NCBI GenBank assembly: GCA_002408125.1
Contig: DHQO01000002.1
Location: 236,143 to 300,142 of the forward strand
DNA: 64,000 nucleotides
Origin: Hyphomonadaceae bacterium UBA5336
GTDB lineage: Bacteria > Pseudomonadota > Alphaproteobacteria > Caulobacterales > Hyphomonadaceae
Reading direction: 5' to 3'
The position numbers and the translations under genes were made by a program. This document shows, piece by piece, positions 34,483 through 43,084 of the stretch (position 1 is the stretch's first letter; each line of letters begins with the position of its first letter). The notes beneath the pieces were generated by a model. It made no database searches. It was not told the DNA's origin and was given only the letters and a program-made list of their open reading frames with translations.

Positions 34483-36537
34483 TCAGCGGCTGGGCGCGCA
34501 CTGGGCATGGCTGTTCCAGCGGGCCTCTTCCGGTGCGGCGGCGGAAGGCAGATAAGGCGTTGACCATTCAATGAAAGCGAGATCGTCGAGGCGCAGATCT
34601 GCCGGCTCGCCATCCAGCGATTCTGCATCCATCAGTATCCGGATAGACCGCACACTGACGCGCGGGGCATCGAAGCTGGCCTCGATCGTGGCAGGGGCGT
34701 CCGGATCGAGCAGATAGCTCCCGACAAGGATCTTTTCGCCCTCCTCAAGCGCGGTGCTGAGGGACTGGCGCGAGCCGCGATACTGGAGATGGATGTTCAG
34801 GCGCACCGGCGCGGTGGTCGATGCGTGCAGGGCCATGGTCATCGGCGCGCCGGGTGAATAGACGCGGGTAAACTTGCGCATACCGGTGGTGACCGCCCCG
34901 CCGGCGGGCACGGCGATCTCCATCTCCAGATCGGCCGGCTCATCCGGGGCTGATACAATGCTCACGCGCTCATCAAGATCGAGCCAGGAGCGGTCAGGGC
35001 TGTCGAACAGCTCATATGCATCAAAGTCTCCGCGCGCGAGCAGGTCGCGGCCATAACGCCGCTTCGTGCTGTCCTGCACGCACTGCAGCAGGTCTGGCGG
35101 CGCAAGGGTCTCGTATCGCGCGCCAATCCCCAGCGCAGAGGCCGCAAATGTCTGCGCCCGCTCCTGATCGGCCAGGACGGCGAGATGGCCGCCAGTGGGG
35201 ACGAGCACCGTCTCGCGCGCCGCCGACCGCCGCGCGAGACGCCGGCTGATGGCCGCGCGCATCCAGCCGACCGCCGGGGTCGGGCGATAGCCCTTCAGAT
35301 ACACCGGCACGATCTCGGCATGATGAAACCGGCCCTCATCCATCCAGACATAGAGCAGCATGGAGGGCTGGGTGGCGTAGAAATACTGGTCGAACAGGAA
35401 GTTTCCCATCGACCAGGCGATGAGCTTGCCATCGTAGAGTTCCAGTCCCTGCAGCACATGAGGGTGATGGGCGATGACGAGCCCGGCGCCGTCATCCAAT
35501 GCCCGTTTGAGGCGGGTTTCCATCTCCAGCGTCGGGCCGTCCACATATTCCAGCCCGCCATGATATTGCAGGACCGGAACCGCGCCGCTGGCGAGACTTT
35601 CGCGCGTGGTGGCCAGCAGATTGGCTTCCGACCCAAACGCAGCCCCGCCCTTGCCTGCCTCGGCGATCTGGGTCGGTGGGCCGGCAGCCCAGCCGACATA
35701 ACTGAGGAAATCATAGGCCGTGCCGGCGAGCGTCTCGCGATGGGCGCGCAGGGCATCGGTTTCGGTCAGGCCCGCGCCGGAGAAATCGAGTGCGCTCTGC
35801 CCCAGCTGAACAAGGGTTTCGCGCAGGCCCTCATCCTCGAAATCATAGACATGATTGTTGCCGAGGGCGACATAATCCACGCCCGCCCAGGCGAGCGCGG
35901 CAAGGGTTTCCGGCCGGGAGTTCAGCGCCACCAGCTTGGCCACCGGCTCGCCGGGAAGCTCGTCGAAAATCGGCGTTTCCAGATTGACCGAGGCATAGTC
36001 GGCCAGTTCCAGATAGGGCTTCATCTCCGCGAGTAGCGCCCTGGACTCCTCCAGTGCCGTGTCTTCATGGATCAGGACAGGCTCGCCCTGATGGGGCTCA
36101 TAGAAGCGCCGCGTCATCATGGTGTCGCCGCCGAACACCATCAGCGTCCGGCCGGGCGTGCGCGCCACCAGCAGGATATCGCCGAGCTGCGCCGTGCCCT
36201 CGCGCGCGCCCGCGGCGAGCAGTTCGGCGCGGCTGAATGTGTGCAGCATCGGATAATAACCCTCGGCGGAGACCTTCACCTGCAGGACAGGAGCTTCCGG
36301 CAAGTCGCCCGTGAACCGGCCCGCTGCATCGGTCTCGATGCGCGCGCCATTGAGGTCGAGGCTGGCCGCCAGGGGCTGGCCCTCAAGATCGACAACCCGG
36401 CCGGCAAGGCTCTCCGGCTGCAATGCCGGTTCATCGGCCAGGACGCTCTGGCATGCGGCCAGCACCACCAGGCACGGGGCCAGCACGCAGACCCGGACAA
36501 GGCGGGAGGGAAGGCCCCTCTGGGCGGGCTTGGGCAT
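34483..36537 (-). CDS. CapA-like metallophosphatase lipoprotein
   Basis: 684 residues from the start at 36537 (MPKPAQRGLPSRLVRVCVLAPCLVVLAAC, lipobox LAAC; GGAG upstream). Then a carboxypeptidase-regulatory-like beta domain (LAGRVVDLEGQPLAASLDLNG, about residues 40-100), and a CapA/PGA_cap metallophosphatase domain: MVFGGDTMMTRRFYE, ASVNLETPIF, VDYVALGNNHVYDF, VIAHHPHVLQGLELYDGKLIAWSMGNFLFDQ. About 200 C-terminal residues look like a carbohydrate-binding beta-sandwich. CapA proteins take part in polyglutamate capsule export or act as periplasmic phosphatases; here role unknown. Converges with the sulfatase, one base between stops. Confidence 0.85.
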   Translation of the reverse strand: MPKPAQRGLPSRLVRVCVLAPCLVVLAACQSVLADEPALQPESLAGRVVDLEGQPLAASLDLNGARIETDAAGRFTGDLPEAPVLQVKVSAEGYYPMLHTFSRAELLAAGAREGTAQLGDILLVARTPGRTLMVFGGDTMMTRRFYEPHQGEPVLIHEDTALEESRALLAEMKPYLELADYASVNLETPIFDELPGEPVAKLVALNSRPETLAALAWAGVDYVALGNNHVYDFEDEGLRETLVQLGQSALDFSGAGLTETDALRAHRETLAGTAYDFLSYVGWAAGPPTQIAEAGKGGAAFGSEANLLATTRESLASGAVPVLQYHGGLEYVDGPTLEMETRLKRALDDGAGLVIAHHPHVLQGLELYDGKLIAWSMGNFLFDQYFYATQPSMLLYVWMDEGRFHHAEIVPVYLKGYRPTPAVGWMRAAISRRLARRSAARETVLVPTGGHLAVLADQERAQTFAASALGIGARYETLAPPDLLQCVQDSTKRRYGRDLLARGDFDAYELFDSPDRSWLDLDERVSIVSAPDEPADLEMEIAVPAGGAVTTGMRKFTRVYSPGAPMTMALHASTTAPVRLNIHLQYRGSRQSLSTALEEGEKILVGSYLLDPDAPATIEASFDAPRVSVRSIRILMDAESLDGEPADLRLDDLAFIEWSTPYLPSAAAPEEARWNSHAQCAPSR

Positions 36538-36779
36538 AAGGCAGTCTCCGGCTTTGGGCGGCGGGCCAGCCACCGCCTCTAGCATGTCCGGCGGGAGTCC
36601 GAAGGGGTGGCCTGCCTGAATGTGCGCGCAAGGCGCCCGGCCCGCCAATTCACTTTTCGCAATCCCCATTGCCCCATGGGCATGGCATGCGTATCTGGCA
36701 GGACGGGGGGTGATATCGCTCTCACCAGCAGGCGCCGGCCGCGCCGCGAGCGCCCTGCCCCGATCCGAAGGAGACAAGC

Positions 36780-37820
36780 ATGCCATATGAAGCCGCACCC
36801 GATCGCTATGACAGCAATATGAGTTTCCGCCGCTGTGGGCGCAGCGGCATCGACCTTCCGGCGATCTCACTCGGCCTGTGGCAGAATTTCGGGGGCGTGG
36901 ACGTGTTCGAGACCGGCCGTACCATCCTGCGCAAGGCCTTCGACCGGGGCGTGACGCATTTCGATCTCGCCAACAATTACGGGCCACCCTATGGCTCGGC
37001 CGAGGAGATGTTCGGGCGCGTCATGGCCGCCGATTTCGCGCCCTATCGCGACGAGATGATCATCTCCACCAAGGCCGGCTGGGACATGTGGCCGGGGCCC
37101 TATGGCGGGATCGGCGGCAGCCGGAAATATCTCATCGCCTCGTGCGATCAGTCCCTGAAACGCATGGGGCTCGACTATGTCGACATCTTCTATTCCCACC
37201 GGGTCGACCCGACCACGCCGCTGGAGGAAACCATGGGCGCGCTCGCCCAGCTCCATCACCAGGGCAAGGCGCTTTATGTCGGGATTTCCAGCTATTCGCC
37301 GGAGCTCACGCGCGAGGCTGCCGCCATTCTGAAAGAAGAGCGTGTGCCGCTGTTCATCCACCAGCCGAACTATTCCATGTTCAACCGATGGATCGAGGAT
37401 GGCCTGCTCGACACGGTGGAGGACCTCGGCACGGGTTGCATCGCCTTTTCCCCGCTCGCCCAGGGCCTGCTCACCTCGAAATATCTCGGCGGTGTTCCGG
37501 AAGGCTCGCGCGCCTCCAGGGGGCGGCTGATCAATGAAAGCACCCTGACCGAAGACAAGCTCACCCGCATCCGCGCGCTCAATGTGATTGCCGAACGGCG
37601 CGGGCAGTCTCTCGCGCAGATGGCCATTGCCTGGGTGCTGCGCGATCCGCGCGTGACCTCGGCGCTGATCGGGGCGCGCACGGTCGAGCAGCTGGAGAAC
37701 TCCCTCGGCGCCCTGGACGGGCTGGATTTCTCACCCGAGGAACTGACCGAGATCGACCGGCATGCCACAGACGGCAACACCGATTTCTGGAAGGAATCGG
37801 CCTCGATCTCGTCGACCTGA
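36780..37820 (+). CDS. Aldo/keto reductase, YghZ-like
   Basis: 346-residue NADPH-dependent (beta/alpha)8 oxidoreductase close to E. coli YghZ (L-glyceraldehyde-3-phosphate/methylglyoxal reductase). The tetrad regions are present: THFDLANNYGPPYGSAEEMFG (Asp, Tyr), IISTKAGWDMWPGPYGG (Lys) and VDIFYSHRVDPTTPLEETM (His). Cofactor-binding tail SALIGARTVEQLENS. Ribosome site GGAGAC. Detoxifies or reduces small aldehydes/ketones, possibly from catabolism. A short inverted repeat (GTCGACC/GGTCGAC) overlaps its stop, without T tract. Confidence 0.92.
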   Translation: MPYEAAPDRYDSNMSFRRCGRSGIDLPAISLGLWQNFGGVDVFETGRTILRKAFDRGVTHFDLANNYGPPYGSAEEMFGRVMAADFAPYRDEMIISTKAGWDMWPGPYGGIGGSRKYLIASCDQSLKRMGLDYVDIFYSHRVDPTTPLEETMGALAQLHHQGKALYVGISSYSPELTREAAAILKEERVPLFIHQPNYSMFNRWIEDGLLDTVEDLGTGCIAFSPLAQGLLTSKYLGGVPEGSRASRGRLINESTLTEDKLTRIRALNVIAERRGQSLAQMAIAWVLRDPRVTSALIGARTVEQLENSLGALDGLDFSPEELTEIDRHATDGNTDFWKESASISST

Positions 37821-37945
37821 CCGGTCGACTCCCACCACATGCACTTTTAGACGCTGGCGCCGCCTGCCGTTGTGGCGATATGCCTGCGGTTGAGGTTCGG
37901 CCGCGCGGCGAGCCGGTAAAAAACGACCCGCGGGGAGGGCAGACC

Positions 37946-39625
37946 ATGAAACCGCTTAAACTTATCGCCGGGGCAGTAGTCATGCTGTGCGCCCTGGCCG
38001 GATGCTCGGGCGAGCCGGACAGCGCCGCGCCGGCAGGCGAGCCTGCGCCCTCAGGACCCGTGGTCAGCGCACCGGTCGGCACCCTTGTCGGCCGCATGGA
38101 CGGCGATATCCGCATCTTCAAGGGCATCCCCTATGCCCAGCCGCCGGTGGGCGAGGCGCGCTGGACCCCGCCGGTCACCAAACCCGACTGGGAGGGCACA
38201 TTCGATGCCAGCAGCTTCGGCCCGGCCTGCATCCAGCCCGATGCGCGCCTTGCCGGCATCTATGCCGCCGATATCGGCGAGATGAGCGAGGACTGCCTGT
38301 CGCTGAATGTCTGGGCGCCGGAAGACGCAGACGGTGCGCCGGTGCTGGTCTGGATCCATGGCGGCGCGCTGATCACCGGCGCCAGCAAGGAGCCGATGTA
38401 TGACGGCAAGCGCCTCGCCGAGGAAGGCATTATCCTGGTCTCGATCAATTACCGGCTCGGTATCTTCGGCTATCTCGCCCATCCCGAATTGAGCGCGGAA
38501 TCCCCGCTCGGCGTTTCGGGCAATTACGGCCTGCTCGATCAGGTCGAGGCCCTGAAATGGTTAGAACGGAACATCGAGGCTTTCGGTGGCGATCCGGAGA
38601 ATGTCACCATTGCCGGGGAATCGGCCGGCGCGCTGAGCGTGATGTATCTCATGGCCTCTCCACTCGCCGATGACCTGTTCGACAAGGCCATCGCCCAGAG
38701 CGCCTATATGATCACCACGCCGGAACTGAAGGATCTGAGCCACGGCCAGCCCTCGGCCGAACAGATCGGCATGCTCCTGGCCGCGGCCATACAGAAACCC
38801 ACCGTCGCTGCCCTGCGCGAGATGGATGCGCAGGAGCTGTCAGCCGCCTCGCGGCAGGCCAATTTCGCCGCTTTCGCCAATATTGACGGCCATGCGCTTG
38901 AGCGCCAGCTGGTGGAGGTCTTCGACCTTGGCGAGCAGGCCCAGGTGCCGATCCTGACTGGCTTCAACAGCGGCGAGATCCGCTCGCTGACCATGCTCGC
39001 GCCGACCATGCCGGAAGACAGAGGCGCCTATGAGGCCACGATCCGCGCCCAGTATGGCGAGCTTGCCGATGCCTTCCTCCAGCTCTACCCGGCCGAGCTT
39101 GGCCAGGATGCGATCTATGCCACCACGCGCGACGCGCTCTATGGCTGGACATCGGAACGCATGGTCCGCCAGCAGACCGAGGCGGGCCACCCCTCCTATC
39201 TCTATATCTTCGATCACGGCTATCCGGCCGCCGAGGCGCTTGGCCTGCATGCCTTTCATGGCAGCGAGCTGCCCTACATGTTCGGCAATCCGCGCAAGGT
39301 CGGGCCGAACTGGCCGGCCATCCCCAACACCCGCACCGAGGAGGCCATCTCAGATGCCATGGTGGGCTACTGGGCGAGCTTTGCCAGCACCGGCACACCC
39401 AAGGCCGAGGATGCGCCCGACTGGCCGGCCTATGGCAACGAACGCGGCTACATGGCCTTCCTGGATGACGGCCCTCAGGCCGGAACACATCTCATGCCGG
39501 GCATGTTCGAGCTGCATGAGCGCGCGGTCTGCCGGCGCCGGGTTCAGGGCAGCCAGCCCTGGAACTGGAATGCCGGCCTCTGGTCGCCGCCGCTGATCTC
39601 GGGTGAGGAATCGGGCTGCCCCTAG
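37946..39625 (+). CDS. Type B carboxylesterase lipoprotein
   Basis: 559-residue alpha/beta-hydrolase of the cholinesterase/para-nitrobenzyl esterase family, anchored as an envelope lipoprotein (MKPLKLIAGAVVMLCALAGC; start at 37946 with GGGGAGGG). Nucleophile Ser226 in GESAGA, oxyanion loop WIHGGALITG, catalytic His438 in FHGSELPYMFG; family motif EDCLSLNVWAP present. Hydrolyses esters of aromatic or aliphatic acids; fits the ester-degrading theme of the region. Confidence 0.9.
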   Translation: MKPLKLIAGAVVMLCALAGCSGEPDSAAPAGEPAPSGPVVSAPVGTLVGRMDGDIRIFKGIPYAQPPVGEARWTPPVTKPDWEGTFDASSFGPACIQPDARLAGIYAADIGEMSEDCLSLNVWAPEDADGAPVLVWIHGGALITGASKEPMYDGKRLAEEGIILVSINYRLGIFGYLAHPELSAESPLGVSGNYGLLDQVEALKWLERNIEAFGGDPENVTIAGESAGALSVMYLMASPLADDLFDKAIAQSAYMITTPELKDLSHGQPSAEQIGMLLAAAIQKPTVAALREMDAQELSAASRQANFAAFANIDGHALERQLVEVFDLGEQAQVPILTGFNSGEIRSLTMLAPTMPEDRGAYEATIRAQYGELADAFLQLYPAELGQDAIYATTRDALYGWTSERMVRQQTEAGHPSYLYIFDHGYPAAEALGLHAFHGSELPYMFGNPRKVGPNWPAIPNTRTEEAISDAMVGYWASFASTGTPKAEDAPDWPAYGNERGYMAFLDDGPQAGTHLMPGMFELHERAVCRRRVQGSQPWNWNAGLWSPPLISGEESGCP

Positions 39626-39634
39626 AAAGGCGCC

Positions 39635-40306
39635 TTAAACCTTCGTGCCAAGCGACATGAAGCCAGCGGCCATGAAGCGGGCGATCCTGGCTTTCACGGC
39701 GGGGAAATCGTCGGACTTGCAGAGGCCGTCCGACAGCCGGTCGATCCGGCCTGTGCGCGCCAGCGTGTTCATCAGCGCGCCGGTGACGAAATGATAGCCC
39801 CAGAAAATGTCCTCGTCGCTGTAATGCGGCAGGGCTTTCTTGACTATACTGACGAGCTTGAGCACCACCGGATCGAAATGCCTGTCCATCAGCTCCGCGC
39901 CTTCAGGCGTGTTCGAGACCCGCGCGCAGAAGGCGGCATAGTTCATCCAGTGCTCGCCGCCCTCATAATAGAGATCAAGATCGGTATCGAGAAAGGCGCG
40001 CAGCGCCCCCTCCACGGTGGGCGTCTCGCCGGCCTCGGCCTCATAGGCTTCCAGCGCAGCCATGCGCCGACCGCTGGTCACCCCGGCGCGCCGGGCGAAG
40101 ACCTCCTCGAACAGATTCTGCTTGTCCTGGAAGTAATAGTGCACCAGCGTGGTGTGGATGCCGACCCGCTTGGCGACATCACGCAGGGTTACCCCGTAAA
40201 GCCCGTTTTTCGAAAACAGAAACTCGGCCGCATCGAGGATCTGCTCAATGCTTTCAGCGCGTTGCTCCGCCTTGCTGCGCGGCTTTTTCCGAGTGGCTCT
40301 GGACAT
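39635..40306 (-). CDS. TetR-family transcriptional regulator
   Basis: 223 residues, start at 40306 (MSRATRKKPRSK). Helix-turn-helix at about residues 17-65 (EQILDAAEFLFSKNGLYGVTLRDVAKRVGIHTTLVHYYFQDKQNLFEEVF). C-terminal region resembles the TetR_C_6/CerR-like ligand domain (EDIFWGYHFVTGALMNTLA). A perfect 7-bp-arm palindrome lies 3 bases upstream of its ATG, pointing to autorepression. Last gene in line with the chimeric receptor-ligase gene (47-base gap). Confidence 0.88.
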   Translation of the reverse strand: MSRATRKKPRSKAEQRAESIEQILDAAEFLFSKNGLYGVTLRDVAKRVGIHTTLVHYYFQDKQNLFEEVFARRAGVTSGRRMAALEAYEAEAGETPTVEGALRAFLDTDLDLYYEGGEHWMNYAAFCARVSNTPEGAELMDRHFDPVVLKLVSIVKKALPHYSDEDIFWGYHFVTGALMNTLARTGRIDRLSDGLCKSDDFPAVKARIARFMAAGFMSLGTKV

Positions 40307-40309
40307 GGG

Positions 40310-40335
40310 ATTACGCCTTTCACACCTAGCGTAAT
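40310..40335. promoter_or_regulatory. 26-bp operator-like palindrome (ATTACGC-N12-GCGTAAT)
   Basis: Perfect 7-bp arms with a 12-bp spacer, directly before the start of the TetR gene at 40306. Position and size fit a TetR autoregulatory operator. Confidence 0.6.
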
Positions 40336-40353
40336 TGGGGTGATTCACAACCC

Positions 40354-42105
40354 TCAACCAGTCGCGGCCTGTGCAGTCAGCACACCGGTCTGGAAATCTG
40401 TACGCAACTGGATCTTGTTGATCTTGCCGGTCGCCGCCAGCGGCATGGCGGGCACCGTGACGACCTCGCCGGGGATCCACCAGTCGGCGACCTTGCCTTT
40501 GAGGGATGCAACGAGGTTGCCGATTTCGAGGGATTCCCCCGCGCGCGGCTCCACGACCAGGACGGGGCGCTCGCCCCATTTCTCGTCCGGCCGCCCGATC
40601 ACGGCGACCTGGCCAACGGCGGGATCGCGCCCGACAATGTCCTCGATCTCGGCGGGATTGATCCACTCCCCACCGGACTTGATGAGGTCCTTCGTGCGGC
40701 CACAGATGGTGAGGTTGCCGCCCGCGTCGATCATGGCGAGATCGCCCGTATCGAAATAGCCTTCTGCGTCCAGCGCATCGCTCTCGGCCCTGAAATAGCG
40801 GTCGACCACGCTCGGGCCTCTCACCTTGAGATGGCCGATCACGCCGCGCTGTTCCGGCAGGGTCCGACCCGTCTCATCGGTGAGCTTGAGATCAAGGCCC
40901 ATGGCTGGACGGCCCGAAGCGGTCTTGGTGCGGGCAGGCGCGCCGGGCGGGGCGATGGTGCCCACTGGCGAAAGCTCGGTCATGCCCCAGCTGGTCTGCA
41001 CCTCCGCGCCGAGGCGCCGCTCCATGCGCTCGATCAGCGCGAGCGGGCATTTCGAGCCGCCGATCAGCACGCGTTTCAGGTCCGGCAGGTCCTCGCCCGT
41101 CTCATCGAGTGCATCCATCAGGCCGAGCCAGAGGGTCTGCACACCCGCCGCCACGGTGACCTTCTCATCGCGCATCAGCCGGGCAAGGCTTGCCCCGTCC
41201 GTGTTGCGGCCCGGCAGGACAAGCTTTGCGCCCACGGCCGGGGCGGCAAAGGGAAGGCCCCAGCCATTGGCATGGAACATGGGCACACCTACCAGCAGGC
41301 TGTCCTCCCCCGTCAGCGCGATGGCATCGGCCTGCAGCGCGCGTAATGTATGGAGATAATTGGAGCGGTGCGTATAGAGCGCGCTGGTCGGCTCCCAGAG
41401 CAGGCTGCCGCGGATTGCGCCAATATTCACGCCATCATCGCCGGTATACGGCCCGGAGATTTCATAAAAGCTTTCGCGGGACTCCGCAAAGAAAGCCACG
41501 CGCGCAGCCAGCGTGTCGCTGATCGGCAGGTTCACCGCGCCCTGGCCGGCAATGTCGCCGTAATTGCCGAGCTGGCCCATGATATAGCCGCTGTTTCCGC
41601 CGCCGATGATCGGATCCTTGGACGTCACGAAGACCGCCCCGCCGGTGGCGTTCTGGCCGACAAAGGTGCCCTGCGGCCCGCGCAGCACTTCCACCGAGGC
41701 GATGTCGTAATAGGGCTCGGCGGTGAAATAGCCGGGGAATTTCGCAACGCCGTCGCGATAGGTGATCACGCCGGTTGTGGTCTGGGTGTTGTGCTCGGCC
41801 TTGCCGATGCCGCGAATATTGAAGTCGATGCCCTGGCCGAAATTGTTCACCGTGGTCGCCGGGGTGATGAACTGGAGCTGATCGACCGTGATGACGCCGA
41901 GATCGGCGAGTTCATCGCCGGTCAGAACAGAGGCGGCAATCGGGGTGGTCTGAAGGTCCGTGTCGCGCCGCTCTGCGGTGACCGTGACGGTGCCGAGCGT
42001 GGCTTCGGCATCCTCATCACTGGCGTCCGAAGTGGCCGACTGGGCCATGGCCGCGCAATGGCCAAGCGCAATCGCAGACGTACCGAGCCACAAAAGTCTG
42101 AGCAT
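40354..42105 (-). pseudogene. In-frame chimera: TonB-receptor N-terminus fused to acyl-CoA ligase C-terminus
   Basis: 583 codons uninterrupted. Residues 1-243 are a TonB-dependent receptor: signal peptide to CAAMAQ, plug (TVTVTAERRDTDLQTTPIAASVLTG, FNIRGIGKAEHN, SVEVLRGPQGTFVGQNATGG) and the first barrel strands to LLWEPTSALY. From about residue 244 (THRSNYLHTLRALQADAIALTGEDSLLVGVPMFHANGWG) the sequence is an AlkK-like medium-chain acyl-CoA ligase to the end, with TSWGMTELSPVG, YFDTGDLAM, GRTKDLIKSGGEWI and ATGKINKIQLR. The receptor barrel and the ligase N-terminus, including its ATP loop (TSGTTGxPKG, normally just before LYTHRSN), are lost. Junction about 41370-41378. A good ribosome site (GGGAGGA) precedes the ATG. 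Neither activity can be expected. Confidence 0.85.
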
Positions 42106-42283
42106 GATGTTCCTCCCTGAACACTTGTATCCCGCGCTCTGTGGCGCCTGAGGGTCATTGAACCCTGATTCAGCCTTGAGTCAATCTTTATTCTTGTGTG
42201 AATGAATATCTTGCCTGCCCCATGAAAGTGGCAGCCGTCATTGGCGATCGCAGAATTCTGAAGGGAGGCTTATGCGCGCCGGT

Positions 42284-42670
42284 TCAGGGCTGAATCTTGC
42301 CAAGCGCGGCTTTCAGATCGTCAAGCTCGCCCTCGCCGAACAGGGCTTCCAGCCTGTCCTGGACGACCTGCCAGCGGGGATAGGCCGCGCGGAGCTGGTC
42401 CAGCCCGCGGCTGGTCAGCAGGAGCTCGCGCTTGCGGCGCGCCCCGGCCTTGCCAAGATGAACCAGGCCGGCCTTTTCCAGCAGCGACAGGGTTGTACGG
42501 TCGATGTCCAGGATCTCGCCGAGCCGGGAGATGGAATCCGGCCGGCGGGTCTCGATCGCATTGAGCAGGGTGAACTGGGTGACGCCCGGCGCGCAGCACG
42601 CGAACCGCCGGAAACAAGACCGGGCAGGCCTCCCGAAGGTGACCTGCCCGGTCTCGCGCGCCGCTGTCAT
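42284..42670 (-). pseudogene. MarR-family regulator remnant
   Basis: 128 codons. The middle is clearly MarR-like: GVTQFTLLNAIETRRPDSISRLGEILDIDRTTL, LEKAGLVHL, RKRELLLTSRGLDQLRAAYPRWQ. The first helix is missing; the frame's first 20 codons run through the hairpin terminator of the upstream DUF1328 gene. In the recognition helix, relatives have DRTTLTRNLxxLEKxGLV, whereas here DRTTLSLLEKAGLV lacks about four residues. Both defects suggest a non-DNA-binding remnant. If functional, it would be a shortened regulator of the adjacent genes. Confidence 0.6.
42618..42653 (-). terminator. Rho-independent terminator of the DUF1328 gene
   Basis: Perfect 11-bp arms GACCGGGCAGG / CCTGCCCGGTC (42643-42653 and 42618-42628 on the plus strand), 14-base loop, followed on the minus strand by TTGTTT. 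About 45 bases past the DUF1328 stop. Confidence 0.75.
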
Positions 42671-42697
42671 GCGGCGTTCTTGTCAGCCGGCTGGCGC

Positions 42698-42871
42698 CTA
42701 GACCGGGGGACGGCCACGCAGGGCGCGAGCGGCAAAGCTCAGCACCATCAGCGCCAGGAAGATAAAGAACAGGATCTGCGCGATCCCGGCTGACGCACCG
42801 GCGATACCGCCAAAACCAAGGGCGGCGGCGACGATGGCCAGAACGAAAAACACAAGTGCCCAACTAAGCAT
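42698..42871 (-). CDS. DUF1328 small membrane protein
   Basis: 57 residues with two hydrophobic helices: MLSWALVFFVLAIVAAALGFGGIAG and IAQILFFIFLALMVLSFAARALRG, the exact pattern of the DUF1328 (YtjA-like) family, inner-membrane proteins of unknown, often stress-related, function. Start at 42871 follows a textbook AAAAGGAGAT. Upstream 42872-43084 is AT-rich and gene-free, probably its promoter. Confidence 0.9.
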   Translation of the reverse strand: MLSWALVFFVLAIVAAALGFGGIAGASAGIAQILFFIFLALMVLSFAARALRGRPPV

Positions 42872-43084
42872 GATAGATCTCCTTTTGTAACTGGAATGGA
42901 GATTAGAAGCTAAATTCAAGTTTTCAAATCTGATTACGATGTATTAATACATGCTTAAATTTTGCCTTACTTAAGATTATTTCCGGACAAATACTTTATA
43001 CCTCAAGATACAAAGCTTCCGTTCACATCGCCGATCCAGGCGATATGCGGATATATACTTCGACTTGAGCCAGCACTCATGGCG

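Noticed and set aside
37803..37826. GTCGACC/GGTCGAC inverted repeat as a terminator
   Set aside because: It overlaps the stop codon of the aldo/keto reductase and has no T tract; probably incidental.
2269..42105. Idea that the receptor remnant at 2.3-3.1 kb and the receptor start in the chimera are the two halves of one gene
   Set aside because: A large middle part of the barrel would still be missing and the two ends lie 38 kb apart on the same strand; sequence alone cannot join them.
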